The notes: generated by a model not told the origin, from the sequence alone. A stretch of DNA of 6,324 nt from an uncultured Collinsella sp. (GCA_959599095.1 CAUGGC010000052.1:1-6324); one strand, 5' to 3'. Positions 1 to 6,077 are shown, counted from the stretch's first letter. Made by a program: numbers and translations.

Positions 1-589
1 CCAGGCGGCCGAGCATGGCGAAGCCCATGGCCGGCAGGATGTTGGCGGCAACGCCAAAGCCAGCAAGGACAAAGGGCGGGATGAAGTCGAGCATGCCCTG
101 GATGGCGTCAGCACCCAGATAGAACGACAGCGAGCACAGCAGGAACGCCATGATGATACCGGTCAAACCGATCAGGAAGTGCATCGCATAGACACCCTTA
201 AGGTTGCCCTGGCCGGAGAAGACATCAGCGCGGTCAACCAGAATCGGCAGGGCGGCGTTGAGGATGTTCTTGATGGCAAGGCACAGCGTGGCGATGGGCA
301 TAGCGAGCGCGATGGCTGCCTCGGTGCTCTGGCCCAACTGGATAGCGAAGGCGCAGGCGAGCACGCCGCCGATCGTCTCATCAGGCGGCACGTAGGCGCC
401 GATGGAGATCGAGCCCATGAACAGAAGCTCCAGGCTGGCGCCGATCGCGAGGCCGGACTGCAGGTCCCCCAGCACCAGGCCCACGAGCGGGCACAGGACG
501 ATGGGGCGGAACGCATAGAGCGTACCGAGCTGGAAGTCGAACTTACCAAATGCGGCGATAAGTCCGATGAGGATTGCTTGGGTAAGCAT
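1..589 (-). CDS. PTS mannose/fructose/sorbose-family IIC permease subunit (C-terminus beyond window)
   Basis: Integral membrane subunit that, with IID, forms the sugar channel of a mannose-type PTS. 196 residues are visible, from ATG at 589-587, and the frame is still open at position 1; family members run to about 250-260 residues, so roughly a quarter is missing. The start is set by a purine-rich ribosome site (AGGAAAGGGGG) just upstream. Residues 1-12 and 27-40 are hydrophobic. The family signature lies at about 41-78: GDLQSGLAIGASLELLFMGS at 41-60, then a PPDETIGG segment from 68. Further hydrophobic spans lie near 90-118, 136-157 and 170-192. It is the last visible gene of the operon, 58 bases after IIB; a IID gene should follow outside the window. 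The family is certain from the signature; the transported sugar cannot be read from this protein. Confidence 0.95.
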   Translation of the reverse strand, partial: MLTQAILIGLIAAFGKFDFQLGTLYAFRPIVLCPLVGLVLGDLQSGLAIGASLELLFMGSISIGAYVPPDETIGGVLACAFAIQLGQSTEAAIALAMPIATLCLAIKNILNAALPILVDRADVFSGQGNLKGVYAMHFLIGLTGIIMAFLLCSLSFYLGADAIQGMLDFIPPFVLAGFGVAANILPAMGFAMLGRL

Positions 590-616
590 ATATCCCCCTT
601 TCCTAATAGGACACTA

Positions 617-636
617 CGAAGAGCTCAGACTCTTCG
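617..636 (-). repeat. Short hairpin between IIB and IIC
   Basis: A perfect 7-base inverted repeat (CGAAGAG / CTCTTCG, 617-623 and 630-636) with a 6-base loop fills part of the 58-base gap between the IIB stop and the IIC start. On the transcribed minus strand no T-tract follows, so it does not look like an intrinsic terminator. It could be a processing or stability element that adjusts soluble versus membrane PTS subunit levels; that role is inference. Confidence 0.5.
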
Positions 637-647
637 AAATTGAACGC

Positions 648-1130
648 CTAGAGCACGCTTGCGCAGTCAACCTTGGGGTCATCGGCCAGAGGACGGATCT
701 CGACCTCGACGCCGTTGTTCAGCATCTCACGCACATCGGCCTCCTCGGCTGCAGTCAGGAAGATCTGACGAGAGACCTGACGAGCATCGGGGCGCTTCTC
801 GTCCTTGGGCTTGGTGTTGCCCAGGTTGACCGACTTGATCTGCGGGCAGCCTTCAACAAGCTGCTTTGCCTCAGCGATGGTGGCGACACAGATAATCATC
901 TTGTATTTGTCAGTCACACCCGAGTTAATGGCCTCGATGGCATTCGCCATATCCTTGATGACGAGCTTGCAGCCGGCAGGCTTGCCCATCTTGAGCGTCG
1001 TCTTCCACACCGGGTCGTTGGCGACCTTATCGCCCACGCAGAAAATGCAGTTGGAGCCAAGGCCCTGGACCCAAGAGACCGCGACCTGGCCATGAAGCAG
1101 GCGATGGTCGACGCGAAGTAGCTGAATCAT
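648..1130 (-). CDS. PTS mannose/fructose/sorbose-family IIB subunit
   Basis: Cytoplasmic phosphocarrier that takes phosphate from IIA and passes it to the sugar entering through IIC/IID. 160 residues, normal for the family. The N-terminus holds the active-site signature RVDHRLLHGQV (6-16), in which His13 is the expected phosphorylation site. A later conserved stretch, VNLGNTKPKDEKR (101-113), also fits the family. I chose ATG at 1130-1128 because the family starts a few residues before this signature and a G-run (GGGGGGTC, 1143-1136) sits 7 bases upstream as a ribosome site. The frame extends 5 codons further to a TTG, which would place the start inside that G-run. It lies 57 bases after IIA; that gap contains a small GCCGT/ACGGC hairpin (1155-1167). 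Confidence 0.95.
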   Translation of the reverse strand: MIQLLRVDHRLLHGQVAVSWVQGLGSNCIFCVGDKVANDPVWKTTLKMGKPAGCKLVIKDMANAIEAINSGVTDKYKMIICVATIAEAKQLVEGCPQIKSVNLGNTKPKDEKRPDARQVSRQIFLTAAEEADVREMLNNGVEVEIRPLADDPKVDCASVL

Positions 1131-1187
1131 AATGTGACCCCCCAAAGGTCTTGTGCCGTCTTACGGCGTGTCAGTAGGTGCTGCGGA

Positions 1188-1607
1188 TTAGAACTCTTCT
1201 TCCTCTTCGTCATCGACCAAAAGATCGTTGACAAACTTCACGCGCGTATCGTCCGCAGCGACGATGGCGCGAATCGTCTCCTCAACCGGCGCCGACTCGT
1301 CAGAGAACAGCAGCTGGATAAGCAGAGGAAGGTTCATGTTGGTAACGAGGTACGTGCGGGGACGCGTCTGGACGATCTTGGTGAACTCGTTGTTGACGCT
1401 GCCGCCAAAGAGGTCGGTGCAGACAACGACATCATCGTCGGCAGCCATGCCTGCCAGCAGTTTTTGGGCCTCCTCGGCCACGTCCATGCGGTCATCGACG
1501 AACATCGAAAGATCGTGGACGTTGTCGCGAGCGCCCGTGAGCAGCTCGACACTCTCCTTGATGCCGGTAGCGAAGTGCGCATGGCTGGCGATGATGTACT
1601 GCCTCAT
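1188..1607 (-). CDS. PTS mannose/fructose-family IIA subunit
   Basis: Cytoplasmic subunit that accepts phosphate from HPr and hands it to IIB. 139 residues as a stand-alone IIA, not fused to IIB as in E. coli ManX. Residues 5-16 (IIASHAHFATGI) carry the phosphorylated histidine, His9 by alignment with the THGWA motif of E. coli ManX. The usual Gly after this His is Ala10, and a second His follows at 11. DLFGGS (65-70) and NLPLL (92-96) are further family motifs. The C-terminus is a strongly acidic tail (DDEEEEEF, 132-139). A ribosome site (GAGAGGAA) precedes ATG at 1607-1605. It follows the SIS gene by 46 bases and is in the same transcription unit. Confidence 0.94.
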   Translation of the reverse strand: MRQYIIASHAHFATGIKESVELLTGARDNVHDLSMFVDDRMDVAEEAQKLLAGMAADDDVVVCTDLFGGSVNNEFTKIVQTRPRTYLVTNMNLPLLIQLLFSDESAPVEETIRAIVAADDTRVKFVNDLLVDDEEEEEF

Positions 1608-1653
1608 TCTGTGTTCCTCTCAATAGCCCGGCGCGTTCCCGCACCCGTTTTCT

Positions 1654-2715
1654 TTAGTAGTCGAACTGGTGATAGTAGCGACGATACTTGAGGTTGTGCT
1701 TGGTGACCGTCTCGTAGTAGCGAGCCAGGCGGTCGGTAACGAGCACCGTCAGAATCCACGGAGACACGATGACGCGGAACTCGTCGTCAAGGCCGGGGAT
1801 CGCGAACTCGGCGGTGTCGATGACGTTGATGTCGGTGTCGCCGGTCACGCCGCGGGTCAGGAAGGCGCGGACGCGCTCGTCGAGCTTGCGGTTCTCGTCC
1901 TCGCCCATGAACAGGAAGACCGGGACGCCGGGCTCCACGAGCTCGAGGGTGCCGTGGAAGAAGTCGGCCGAGGTGATGTAGCGGGTGCGCTTCCACTGCA
2001 TCTCCTCGAGGATGCACATCGAGAACAGGATGGTCTCGCCCCACAGGGCGCCGGAGCCGATGAACATGGTGTAGGGGGCCAGGGCGTACTTCTTGGCGAG
2101 CTCCTCGGCGCGCGGCTCGAAGCGCTTGCGGATATCGAGCATGTCCTTCCAGATGTCCTTGGTCTGCTCGATAAACAGATCGAACTTGGGGAAGCAGCCG
2201 CGGCGGTTGAGCAGGCGCAGGCCGAAGCAGTCGGCGAGGTAGTAGCCCTTCTCGCAGCCGCCCGAACCATGGTCAGAAGCCATGGCGACGCAGTTCTCGG
2301 CGCCGACAGCCTGGCCGATGGGGCCCTCGGGCTTGGTCATGGCGTAGACGCGCACGCCCATGCCCTTCATCTTCTTGACGGCCTCGAGGACCTCGGGGGT
2401 GGTGCCGGACTCGGAGGCGGTGAGCACGACGGACTTCTCGGTCATGCGCTTGTGGCCGGAGACGTTCCACTCGGCGGCGTGGATCAGGTAGACCTCGAGG
2501 TCGCGGTCGCCGAACTTGTTCATGAGGTACTCGAGCTGCATGAGCTCGTCCCAGGTGCCGCCGACGCCCATCAGGAACACGGCGTCGTAGCCCTCGTCGG
2601 CGACCTTGTCGGCGAGCGCGGTCATCTTCTTGCCGGTCTCGTAGAGCGCCTTGCCGTCCTCGAGATAGCCCTCCTGGTCGAAATGCATGATCTCGATCTT
2701 CTCGGTTTCCTTCAT
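1654..2715 (-). CDS. SIS-domain sugar-phosphate deglycase, FrlB/GfrF/FraB family
   Basis: Likely splits a 6-phosphorylated sugar-amine (Amadori-type) conjugate into a hexose phosphate and the free amine or amino acid in the cytoplasm. 353 residues, close to E. coli FrlB (about 340). Two SIS domains: the first has GVGGTWDE (50-57) and the sugar-phosphate loop SESGTTPE (101-108); the second begins near FIGSGALWG (218-226). The C-terminal half follows FrlB closely as I recall it: ADFFHGTLELVEPGVPVFLF (250-269) matches the FrlB stretch ending RHGPLEIVEPGVPFLFL, and both end in an RRYY-containing tail. Glu238 and His254 are 16 residues apart, the same spacing as the catalytic pair Glu214/His230 reported for Salmonella FraB. 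A strong ribosome site (AAAGGAG) lies 7 bases before ATG at 2715-2713. Third codon positions are almost all G or C, more so than in its neighbours, which suggests high expression. The exact substrate (fructoselysine, glucoselysine or another conjugate) is not resolved. Confidence 0.88.
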   Translation of the reverse strand: MKETEKIEIMHFDQEGYLEDGKALYETGKKMTALADKVADEGYDAVFLMGVGGTWDELMQLEYLMNKFGDRDLEVYLIHAAEWNVSGHKRMTEKSVVLTASESGTTPEVLEAVKKMKGMGVRVYAMTKPEGPIGQAVGAENCVAMASDHGSGGCEKGYYLADCFGLRLLNRRGCFPKFDLFIEQTKDIWKDMLDIRKRFEPRAEELAKKYALAPYTMFIGSGALWGETILFSMCILEEMQWKRTRYITSADFFHGTLELVEPGVPVFLFMGEDENRKLDERVRAFLTRGVTGDTDINVIDTAEFAIPGLDDEFRVIVSPWILTVLVTDRLARYYETVTKHNLKYRRYYHQFDY

Positions 2716-2775
2716 TTGTCTCTCCTTTCTGGGGTTGTTTCCACATCCCCCATGCCAACGGGCATCAAAACCCGC

Positions 2776-3891
2776 TTACATTCCGTAACACTCAGCCGCT
2801 TTGGCCTTAAGCGCATTGACTGACTCTTCGTAGCCCTCTGCCTTGACCTCCATTTGCTTGGAGACGGCATCGAGATACGGGTGCACGTTCCATGACTTCA
2901 GACGCTCGGCGATCATGGCCGCAATCGTCTGGAAGAACACAAGATTGGGAATTGCGCTGAGCAGCGGAGCCACCTGAGGCACCGCAACCTCGTGAGCCCT
3001 ACCCTTGGGATGGGCCGTGAGCAGCACCGTTTTTGCCGTAACGTTCGATAGCGCATCGGCGATATTCGCAAGACGCTCCGACCCCTGCGGATCGTCGACG
3101 ATAAACACCAGATAGCCCGGAACGATCTGCATCTCGGGACCGTGGACGAACTCCTCGCCTTCGTGATGCATGGCAGGAATCTTGATGGTCTCGCTCAGCT
3201 TGAGCGCTGCCTCCTCGGCAACACCATAGTTGGGGCCGTTGCCGACGACCATGGCGGGCATGTGCTCAGAAAGCTCGAGCATGTGATCTTGGACATATGC
3301 CTCGGCGGTCTTGCACATCACGGCATTAGCCTGGATAGCCTCGCGCAGGTCATCAAGACGCTGAGCAACGCCCTTGGCGTCAATCGTTCCGCGCGCCTGA
3401 CCGCCGTAAATACCAAAGAGCACCAGGTACTCAACGAGAACCTCGACGCCCAGAGTCACAAAGTCCACCGACTCGACGCCCACACCGTAGTCAAGAACGA
3501 TGTCAGCGTGTTCCTTGATGGGTGCCTCGACGTTTGCCGTGAGCGCAACTGCAGCCATATCGTGTGCGCGCATGTAATCGAGCGCCGCAATCGTATTGGT
3601 TGAATAGCCGCTCTGCGAGACGGCAATGTTAAGCGCATGCTGTGGATAGGTGTGTTCAAAATCGACGAAGGCCTCGGGCGTCACAACGGACACCTGCATC
3701 TGCAGCGCATCTTGCAGGTAATCGCGGGCGCAATCCGCAGCATGGCGCGACGAACCCGAAGCAACGATGCGCAGCGCGTCAAAAGAACCGGACTGGAAAA
3801 TATCAACGAGCTGCGCTACCAGCTCAGACGAACGCTCGAGGTTCTCTCCCATACGCACATGGGCAAGCTGAACGTAATCGAGCATCTTCAT
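2776..3891 (-). CDS. SIS-domain sugar-phosphate enzyme, GlmS isomerase-like without glutaminase (candidate second deglycase, GfrE-like)
   Basis: 371 residues with two SIS domains and no N-terminal glutaminase domain, so it is not a full glucosamine-6-phosphate synthase. First SIS: VASGSSRHAA (43-52) and the phosphate-binding loop SQSGYSTNT (92-100), matching CGTS and SQSGETADT of GlmS. Second SIS: VVGNGPNYGVAEEAALKLSE (215-234), followed by EGEEFVHGPEM (244-254). Glu234 and His250 are 16 residues apart and align with GlmS catalytic Glu488 and His504. The tail (near VSKQMEVKAEG, 343-353) corresponds to the GlmS C-terminal loop. Role inferred: deglycation of a phosphorylated aldose-amine or Amadori product, like GfrE in the Salmonella gfr operon; an AgaS-like deaminase is the alternative. 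Start chosen at ATG 3891-3889, with GAGGTG 5 bases upstream; the frame runs 13 codons further to an unlikely TTG, and an internal ATG two codons later would be too far from the ribosome site. Confidence 0.85.
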   Translation of the reverse strand: MKMLDYVQLAHVRMGENLERSSELVAQLVDIFQSGSFDALRIVASGSSRHAADCARDYLQDALQMQVSVVTPEAFVDFEHTYPQHALNIAVSQSGYSTNTIAALDYMRAHDMAAVALTANVEAPIKEHADIVLDYGVGVESVDFVTLGVEVLVEYLVLFGIYGGQARGTIDAKGVAQRLDDLREAIQANAVMCKTAEAYVQDHMLELSEHMPAMVVGNGPNYGVAEEAALKLSETIKIPAMHHEGEEFVHGPEMQIVPGYLVFIVDDPQGSERLANIADALSNVTAKTVLLTAHPKGRAHEVAVPQVAPLLSAIPNLVFFQTIAAMIAERLKSWNVHPYLDAVSKQMEVKAEGYEESVNALKAKAAECYGM

Positions 3892-3896
3892 CGTCT

Positions 3897-3902
3897 CACC
3901 TC
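3897..3902 (-). promoter_or_regulatory. Ribosome binding site that decides the start of the first SIS gene
   Basis: GAGGTG on the minus strand, 5 bases before ATG at 3891. It rules out the TTG 39 bases upstream. CGTAAC (3948-3943) and GTTACG (3907-3902) form a 6-base inverted repeat whose downstream arm abuts this site, so a leader fold could shield it. The fold is inference. Confidence 0.7.
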
Positions 3903-3919
3903 GTAACAAATCATTAGTG

Positions 3920-3961
3920 TTTGATACCAATCACAGTTACAGGTTACGGCTTTTTGATACC
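3920..3961 (-). repeat. Direct repeats GGTATCAAA in the operon leader
   Basis: GGTATCAAA occurs twice on the minus strand, at 3961-3953 and 3928-3920, exactly 33 bases apart (about three helical turns) and both upstream of the first SIS gene. Same-face spacing is compatible with a regulator binding both copies, or with an RNA element in the leader. Nine bases is short, so chance similarity is possible. Confidence 0.4.
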
Positions 3962-4009
3962 TCTTTGTCGATTAATTTATCCCCTTCGGCGAACGGTCGA
4001 TTTTGAGCC

Positions 4010-4038
4010 ATGTAAGGTTGTATATACAGCTGACCCAA
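4010..4038 (-). promoter_or_regulatory. Candidate promoter of the SIS-PTS operon
   Basis: On the minus strand TTGGGT (4038-4033) and TTACAT (4015-4010) are separated by 17 bases, each matching three of six positions of the sigma-70-type consensus. Transcription would begin near 4003, leaving a leader of about 110 bases. The boxes are weak; support comes mainly from the correct spacing, position in the 193-base gap, and the palindromic operator inside the spacer. Confidence 0.4.
4019..4028. promoter_or_regulatory. Palindromic GntR/HutC-type operator TGTATATACA
   Basis: A perfect 10-base palindrome whose core GTATATAC fits the HutC-subfamily operator pattern GT-N-TA-N-AC; B. subtilis TreR, another UTRA regulator, uses the very similar TTGTATATACAA. 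It lies within the spacer of the candidate promoter, where a bound repressor would block RNA polymerase, and two HutC-type regulators are encoded immediately upstream. Sequence match is seen; binding is inferred. Confidence 0.6.
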
Positions 4039-4044
4039 CGATCA

Positions 4045-4058
4045 AAACTGGTTAGTTT
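4045..4058. repeat. Inverted repeat AAACT-GGTT-AGTTT
   Basis: Perfect 5-base arms around a 4-base centre, 6 bases upstream of the candidate -35 box and 26 bases after the regulator stop codon. It could be a second, weaker regulator site or a poor terminator for the regulator gene: on the minus strand CTGG/CCAG with a following TTTT (4047-4044) overlaps it. Neither reading is strong. Confidence 0.3.
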
Positions 4059-4084
4059 CCCAGCCGTTATTCACAAAATACCAG

Positions 4085-4798
4085 CTAGTACGTATAGGTG
4101 TAGCCGCCCGTATCGCCACGATTGAAGGACTTTACATACTCGATAGCCTGACCGCTCGCGTCATAGCTCACGCATTCCAAAAGCAAAACAAGATCGCCCT
4201 GTTCCAGTCCAAGGAGGCCGGCATCTCGTGCGCCCAGCGCTTCGATATCGAGCTTTTCCTGTGCCATGACTGGCTTTCGGCCCAGCATCTCATAGGTCTC
4301 GTACAAACTGAAGACCGACACGTCAATATCTTCGATGGTTGGGAACAGCAGGCAGGGAATCAGCGCCGTCTCAATCGATACGGGGCTACCGTTTATGCAG
4401 TTCAGGCGTCGAACGGAATAGAGCAGGTCGTCCTCGGCGATGCCAAACAGGTCGGCGTAATATGGCCCCGCATAACGCTTGGAACGCGCGAGAATACGGA
4501 CGGACGGCTCGCCGCCCGAAGCACGGACCGATTCACGGAAACCGACCGTGCGTTCAAAAAAAGCAGGTACTTTCTGCGCCACAAAGGCACCTTTTCCCCG
4601 AACACGGCGAATCTGCCCGCGCCGAACCAGCTCATCGACAGCGCTTCGGATGGTCAAGCGTGTCGTACCAAATTCCTCGGCGAGGTCTTTTTCGGACGGA
4701 ATCATGGAACCCGTGGGATATGCACCGCGCTCGATACGTTCCTCGATGCAGCGTCGAATGCGCATATAAACCGGGGTGGCATCTACTGTTTCAGCCAT
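4085..4798 (-). CDS. GntR-family regulator, HutC/UTRA type (downstream member of the pair)
   Basis: 237 residues, typical for HutC-subfamily regulators. An N-terminal winged helix-turn-helix spans about 8-75: PSEKDLAEEFGTTRLTIRSA (34-53) is the helix-turn-helix and RGKGAFV (67-73) the wing tip. A UTRA ligand-binding domain follows at about 85-232 with the usual SVRRLNCINGSPVSIE stretch (128-143). UTRA domains commonly bind phosphorylated sugars or related metabolites, and ligand binding usually relieves repression. ATG at 4798-4796 lies inside the last codons of the upstream regulator gene and is preceded by AGGTGA at proper spacing, indicating translational coupling. The gene directly precedes the operon promoter region with its palindromic operator, so it is the most likely local repressor. 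Confidence 0.93.
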   Translation of the reverse strand: MAETVDATPVYMRIRRCIEERIERGAYPTGSMIPSEKDLAEEFGTTRLTIRSAVDELVRRGQIRRVRGKGAFVAQKVPAFFERTVGFRESVRASGGEPSVRILARSKRYAGPYYADLFGIAEDDLLYSVRRLNCINGSPVSIETALIPCLLFPTIEDIDVSVFSLYETYEMLGRKPVMAQEKLDIEALGARDAGLLGLEQGDLVLLLECVSYDASGQAIEYVKSFNRGDTGGYTYTY

Positions 4799-5550
4799 TG
4801 TTCACCTGCCACGCTCCTCATGCCGTTCTCTTCGCCGTTATCGGCAAAGCGGAACTTTGTGGGCAAAATCACCGATTTGCAATGCTCCACAAAACGCATG
4901 TCCTTATCAAATTCGATCGAGCTCTCATAGAACACCGGCGTTCCCTCTTCTTGCTGGAGCAGCTCGGCCTCTTCGACGTTCAAACGCGAGATGGAGATAT
5001 GCTCACGTCCATGCTCAACGCGCACGCCACCTTCTTTGAGCAAGACATCGTAAAGGCTCTCACACTCAAAATCGTGCTCGGGAAGCGATGGGCACAGGGA
5101 CAGGTTAACGTGAGCGGTCTCGATTGACGCCGGCTCGCCCTCAATAAGTCGAACGCGCTGCATGCGGAGCAAGGGAGCGCCTACAGCCACCCCAAGCTTG
5201 TCGGCAAGCGCCTCATCCGCCTCGATGGTCCCGGTGGAAACCAGACGAGAAGAGGGGTGCAGGCCGGCAGTCCGCACAGCATCGGAAAAGTTATACGTTT
5301 CCTGGAAGATGTTCAGCGGCTTGGGAGGACACACATACGTGCCCGATCCGCGACGGCTCTCGAGCGTTCCACACGAGATAAGCCGCGTGATACCGGCACG
5401 CAACGCCGTACGCGAAACGCCAATCTCTTCGCACAGCACGCGCTCGGCCGGCAGGCGATCGCCGCCGGCAAGCTGATGGTGCTGGATATACCAAAGAATT
5501 CCCTCAACAGCATGATCTTTGGGGGGAATTGCATAAGATTCGCCTGCCAT
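4783..5550 (-). CDS. GntR-family regulator, HutC/UTRA type (upstream member of the pair)
   Basis: 255 residues. Winged helix-turn-helix at about 12-76: LPAERVLCEEIGVSRTALRA (33-52) and wing RGSGTYV (67-73). UTRA domain at about 88-236, including MQRVRLIEGEPASIE (130-144). Its own UTRA and DNA-reading helix differ clearly from those of the regulator encoded next, so the two are diverged paralogues rather than a recent duplication. Its stop (TAG, 4785-4783) overlaps the next gene's start by 16 bases. GAGGAG about 9 bases upstream supports ATG at 5550-5548. It follows the 162-residue gene by 38 bases; a candidate promoter overlaps the end of that gene. E. coli FrlR, regulator of fructoselysine genes, belongs to the same subfamily, but orthology is not shown. 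Confidence 0.92.
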   Translation of the reverse strand: MAGESYAIPPKDHAVEGILWYIQHHQLAGGDRLPAERVLCEEIGVSRTALRAGITRLISCGTLESRRGSGTYVCPPKPLNIFQETYNFSDAVRTAGLHPSSRLVSTGTIEADEALADKLGVAVGAPLLRMQRVRLIEGEPASIETAHVNLSLCPSLPEHDFECESLYDVLLKEGGVRVEHGREHISISRLNVEEAELLQQEEGTPVFYESSIEFDKDMRFVEHCKSVILPTKFRFADNGEENGMRSVAGEQWLKQ

Positions 5551-5587
5551 TGCACAGACTCCTCATTCAGAAACGTATGCCGCCAAA

Positions 5588-5615
5588 ATTAGACCAGCCC
5601 TCCCATGGCATCAAA
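5588..5615 (-). promoter_or_regulatory. Candidate promoter for the regulator pair
   Basis: On the minus strand TTTGAT (5615-5610) and TCTAAT (5593-5588) are separated by 16 bases; TCTAAT matches five of six -10 positions. Shifting the -35 box to TTGATG gives a better box but a 15-base spacer. It overlaps the last codons and stop of the upstream gene, leaving about 30 bases of leader before the regulator start. Read-through from the upstream gene is the alternative. Confidence 0.35.
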
Positions 5616-6077
5616 TTCTGCCTTGATCTTCTCGGCGACATTCCGATACGACTTATATAGACTTGAATCGCGTTTGACTTCGTCGGTCATAACGGGAATC
5701 TCTAATTTGGAAACCTCGTCTTTTCCCGTCTGAACCGCCACAACAACGCCCATACCAAGACACATATTACGCTTGGCAGCGTTTATTTTCGCCGCCTTGG
5801 CAGGATTTGCCAGGATACGCTGGGCAAATTCCTGTTTAGAGACCGCTTCTTCGGCCTCCGGATCGCCCGCCTCGGCCACTTCGCACTGCAACACGTCCGC
5901 ATAGTCAAAAATCTTCGGCTCGCCGCCGCGCTGATGCACGGCCCACTTGCGGCGCGTGGCGTCCTGGTAGATAGCCGGCAAAAATGTAAACCGCGGCGGG
6001 TCCAAAATCGTATCCGTGATGGTAAACACATCGGGATCAAAGGCATCCTGCGGGTTTTTCTTCTTGAACAGCCCCAT
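5589..6077 (-). CDS. Uncharacterised 162-residue cytoplasmic protein
   Basis: Function not recognised. The start is ATG 6077-6075, supported by GGGAGG 5 bases upstream; the frame extends 11 codons further but that start lacks support. The protein begins with MGLFKKKN, has no signal peptide and no clear membrane helix; residues 107-116 are mildly hydrophobic. KWAVHQRGGEPKIFDYADVL (44-63), the glycine-containing CLGMGVVVAVQTGK stretch (106-119) and KLEIPVMTDE (124-133) recall, weakly, the C-terminal beta-rich domain of DUF4428-type proteins, but the zinc ribbon of that group is absent. A lysine- and alanine-rich helical segment lies at 81-103. It sits 38 bases upstream of the regulator pair on the same strand. 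It may be co-transcribed, but nothing links it to sugar metabolism and it could be the last gene of an unrelated unit. Confidence 0.75.
   Translation of the reverse strand: MGLFKKKNPQDAFDPDVFTITDTILDPPRFTFLPAIYQDATRRKWAVHQRGGEPKIFDYADVLQCEVAEAGDPEAEEAVSKQEFAQRILANPAKAAKINAAKRNMCLGMGVVVAVQTGKDEVSKLEIPVMTDEVKRDSSLYKSYRNVAEKIKAEFDAMGGLV

Noticed and set aside
567..1121. A 184-codon plus-strand frame opposite the IIB gene
   Set aside because: The minus-strand frame encodes an unmistakable IIB subunit with active-site His; the plus frame has no motif and no convincing ribosome site.
2752..2765. ATGCC-AACG-GGCAT hairpin between the two SIS genes as a terminator
   Set aside because: Only a 5-base stem, no T-tract on the transcribed strand, and a strong ribosome site for the next gene follows; the genes look co-transcribed.
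1669..2823. A 384-codon open frame on the plus strand, opposite the FrlB-like gene
   Set aside because: It is antisense to a well-supported enzyme, its product is a low-complexity Leu/Gly/Val/Ala/Glu mix with no recognisable domain, and extreme GC at third positions of the real gene explains the missing stops.
2776..3891. Truncated or broken glmS
   Set aside because: The protein starts cleanly at a good ribosome site before the first SIS domain and both SIS domains are intact; it is a family without glutaminase rather than a fragment.
4339..5127. A 262-codon plus-strand frame across the two regulator genes
   Set aside because: It spans the junction of two clear GntR-UTRA genes on the other strand and gives a Cys/His/Arg-rich product with no recognisable domain.
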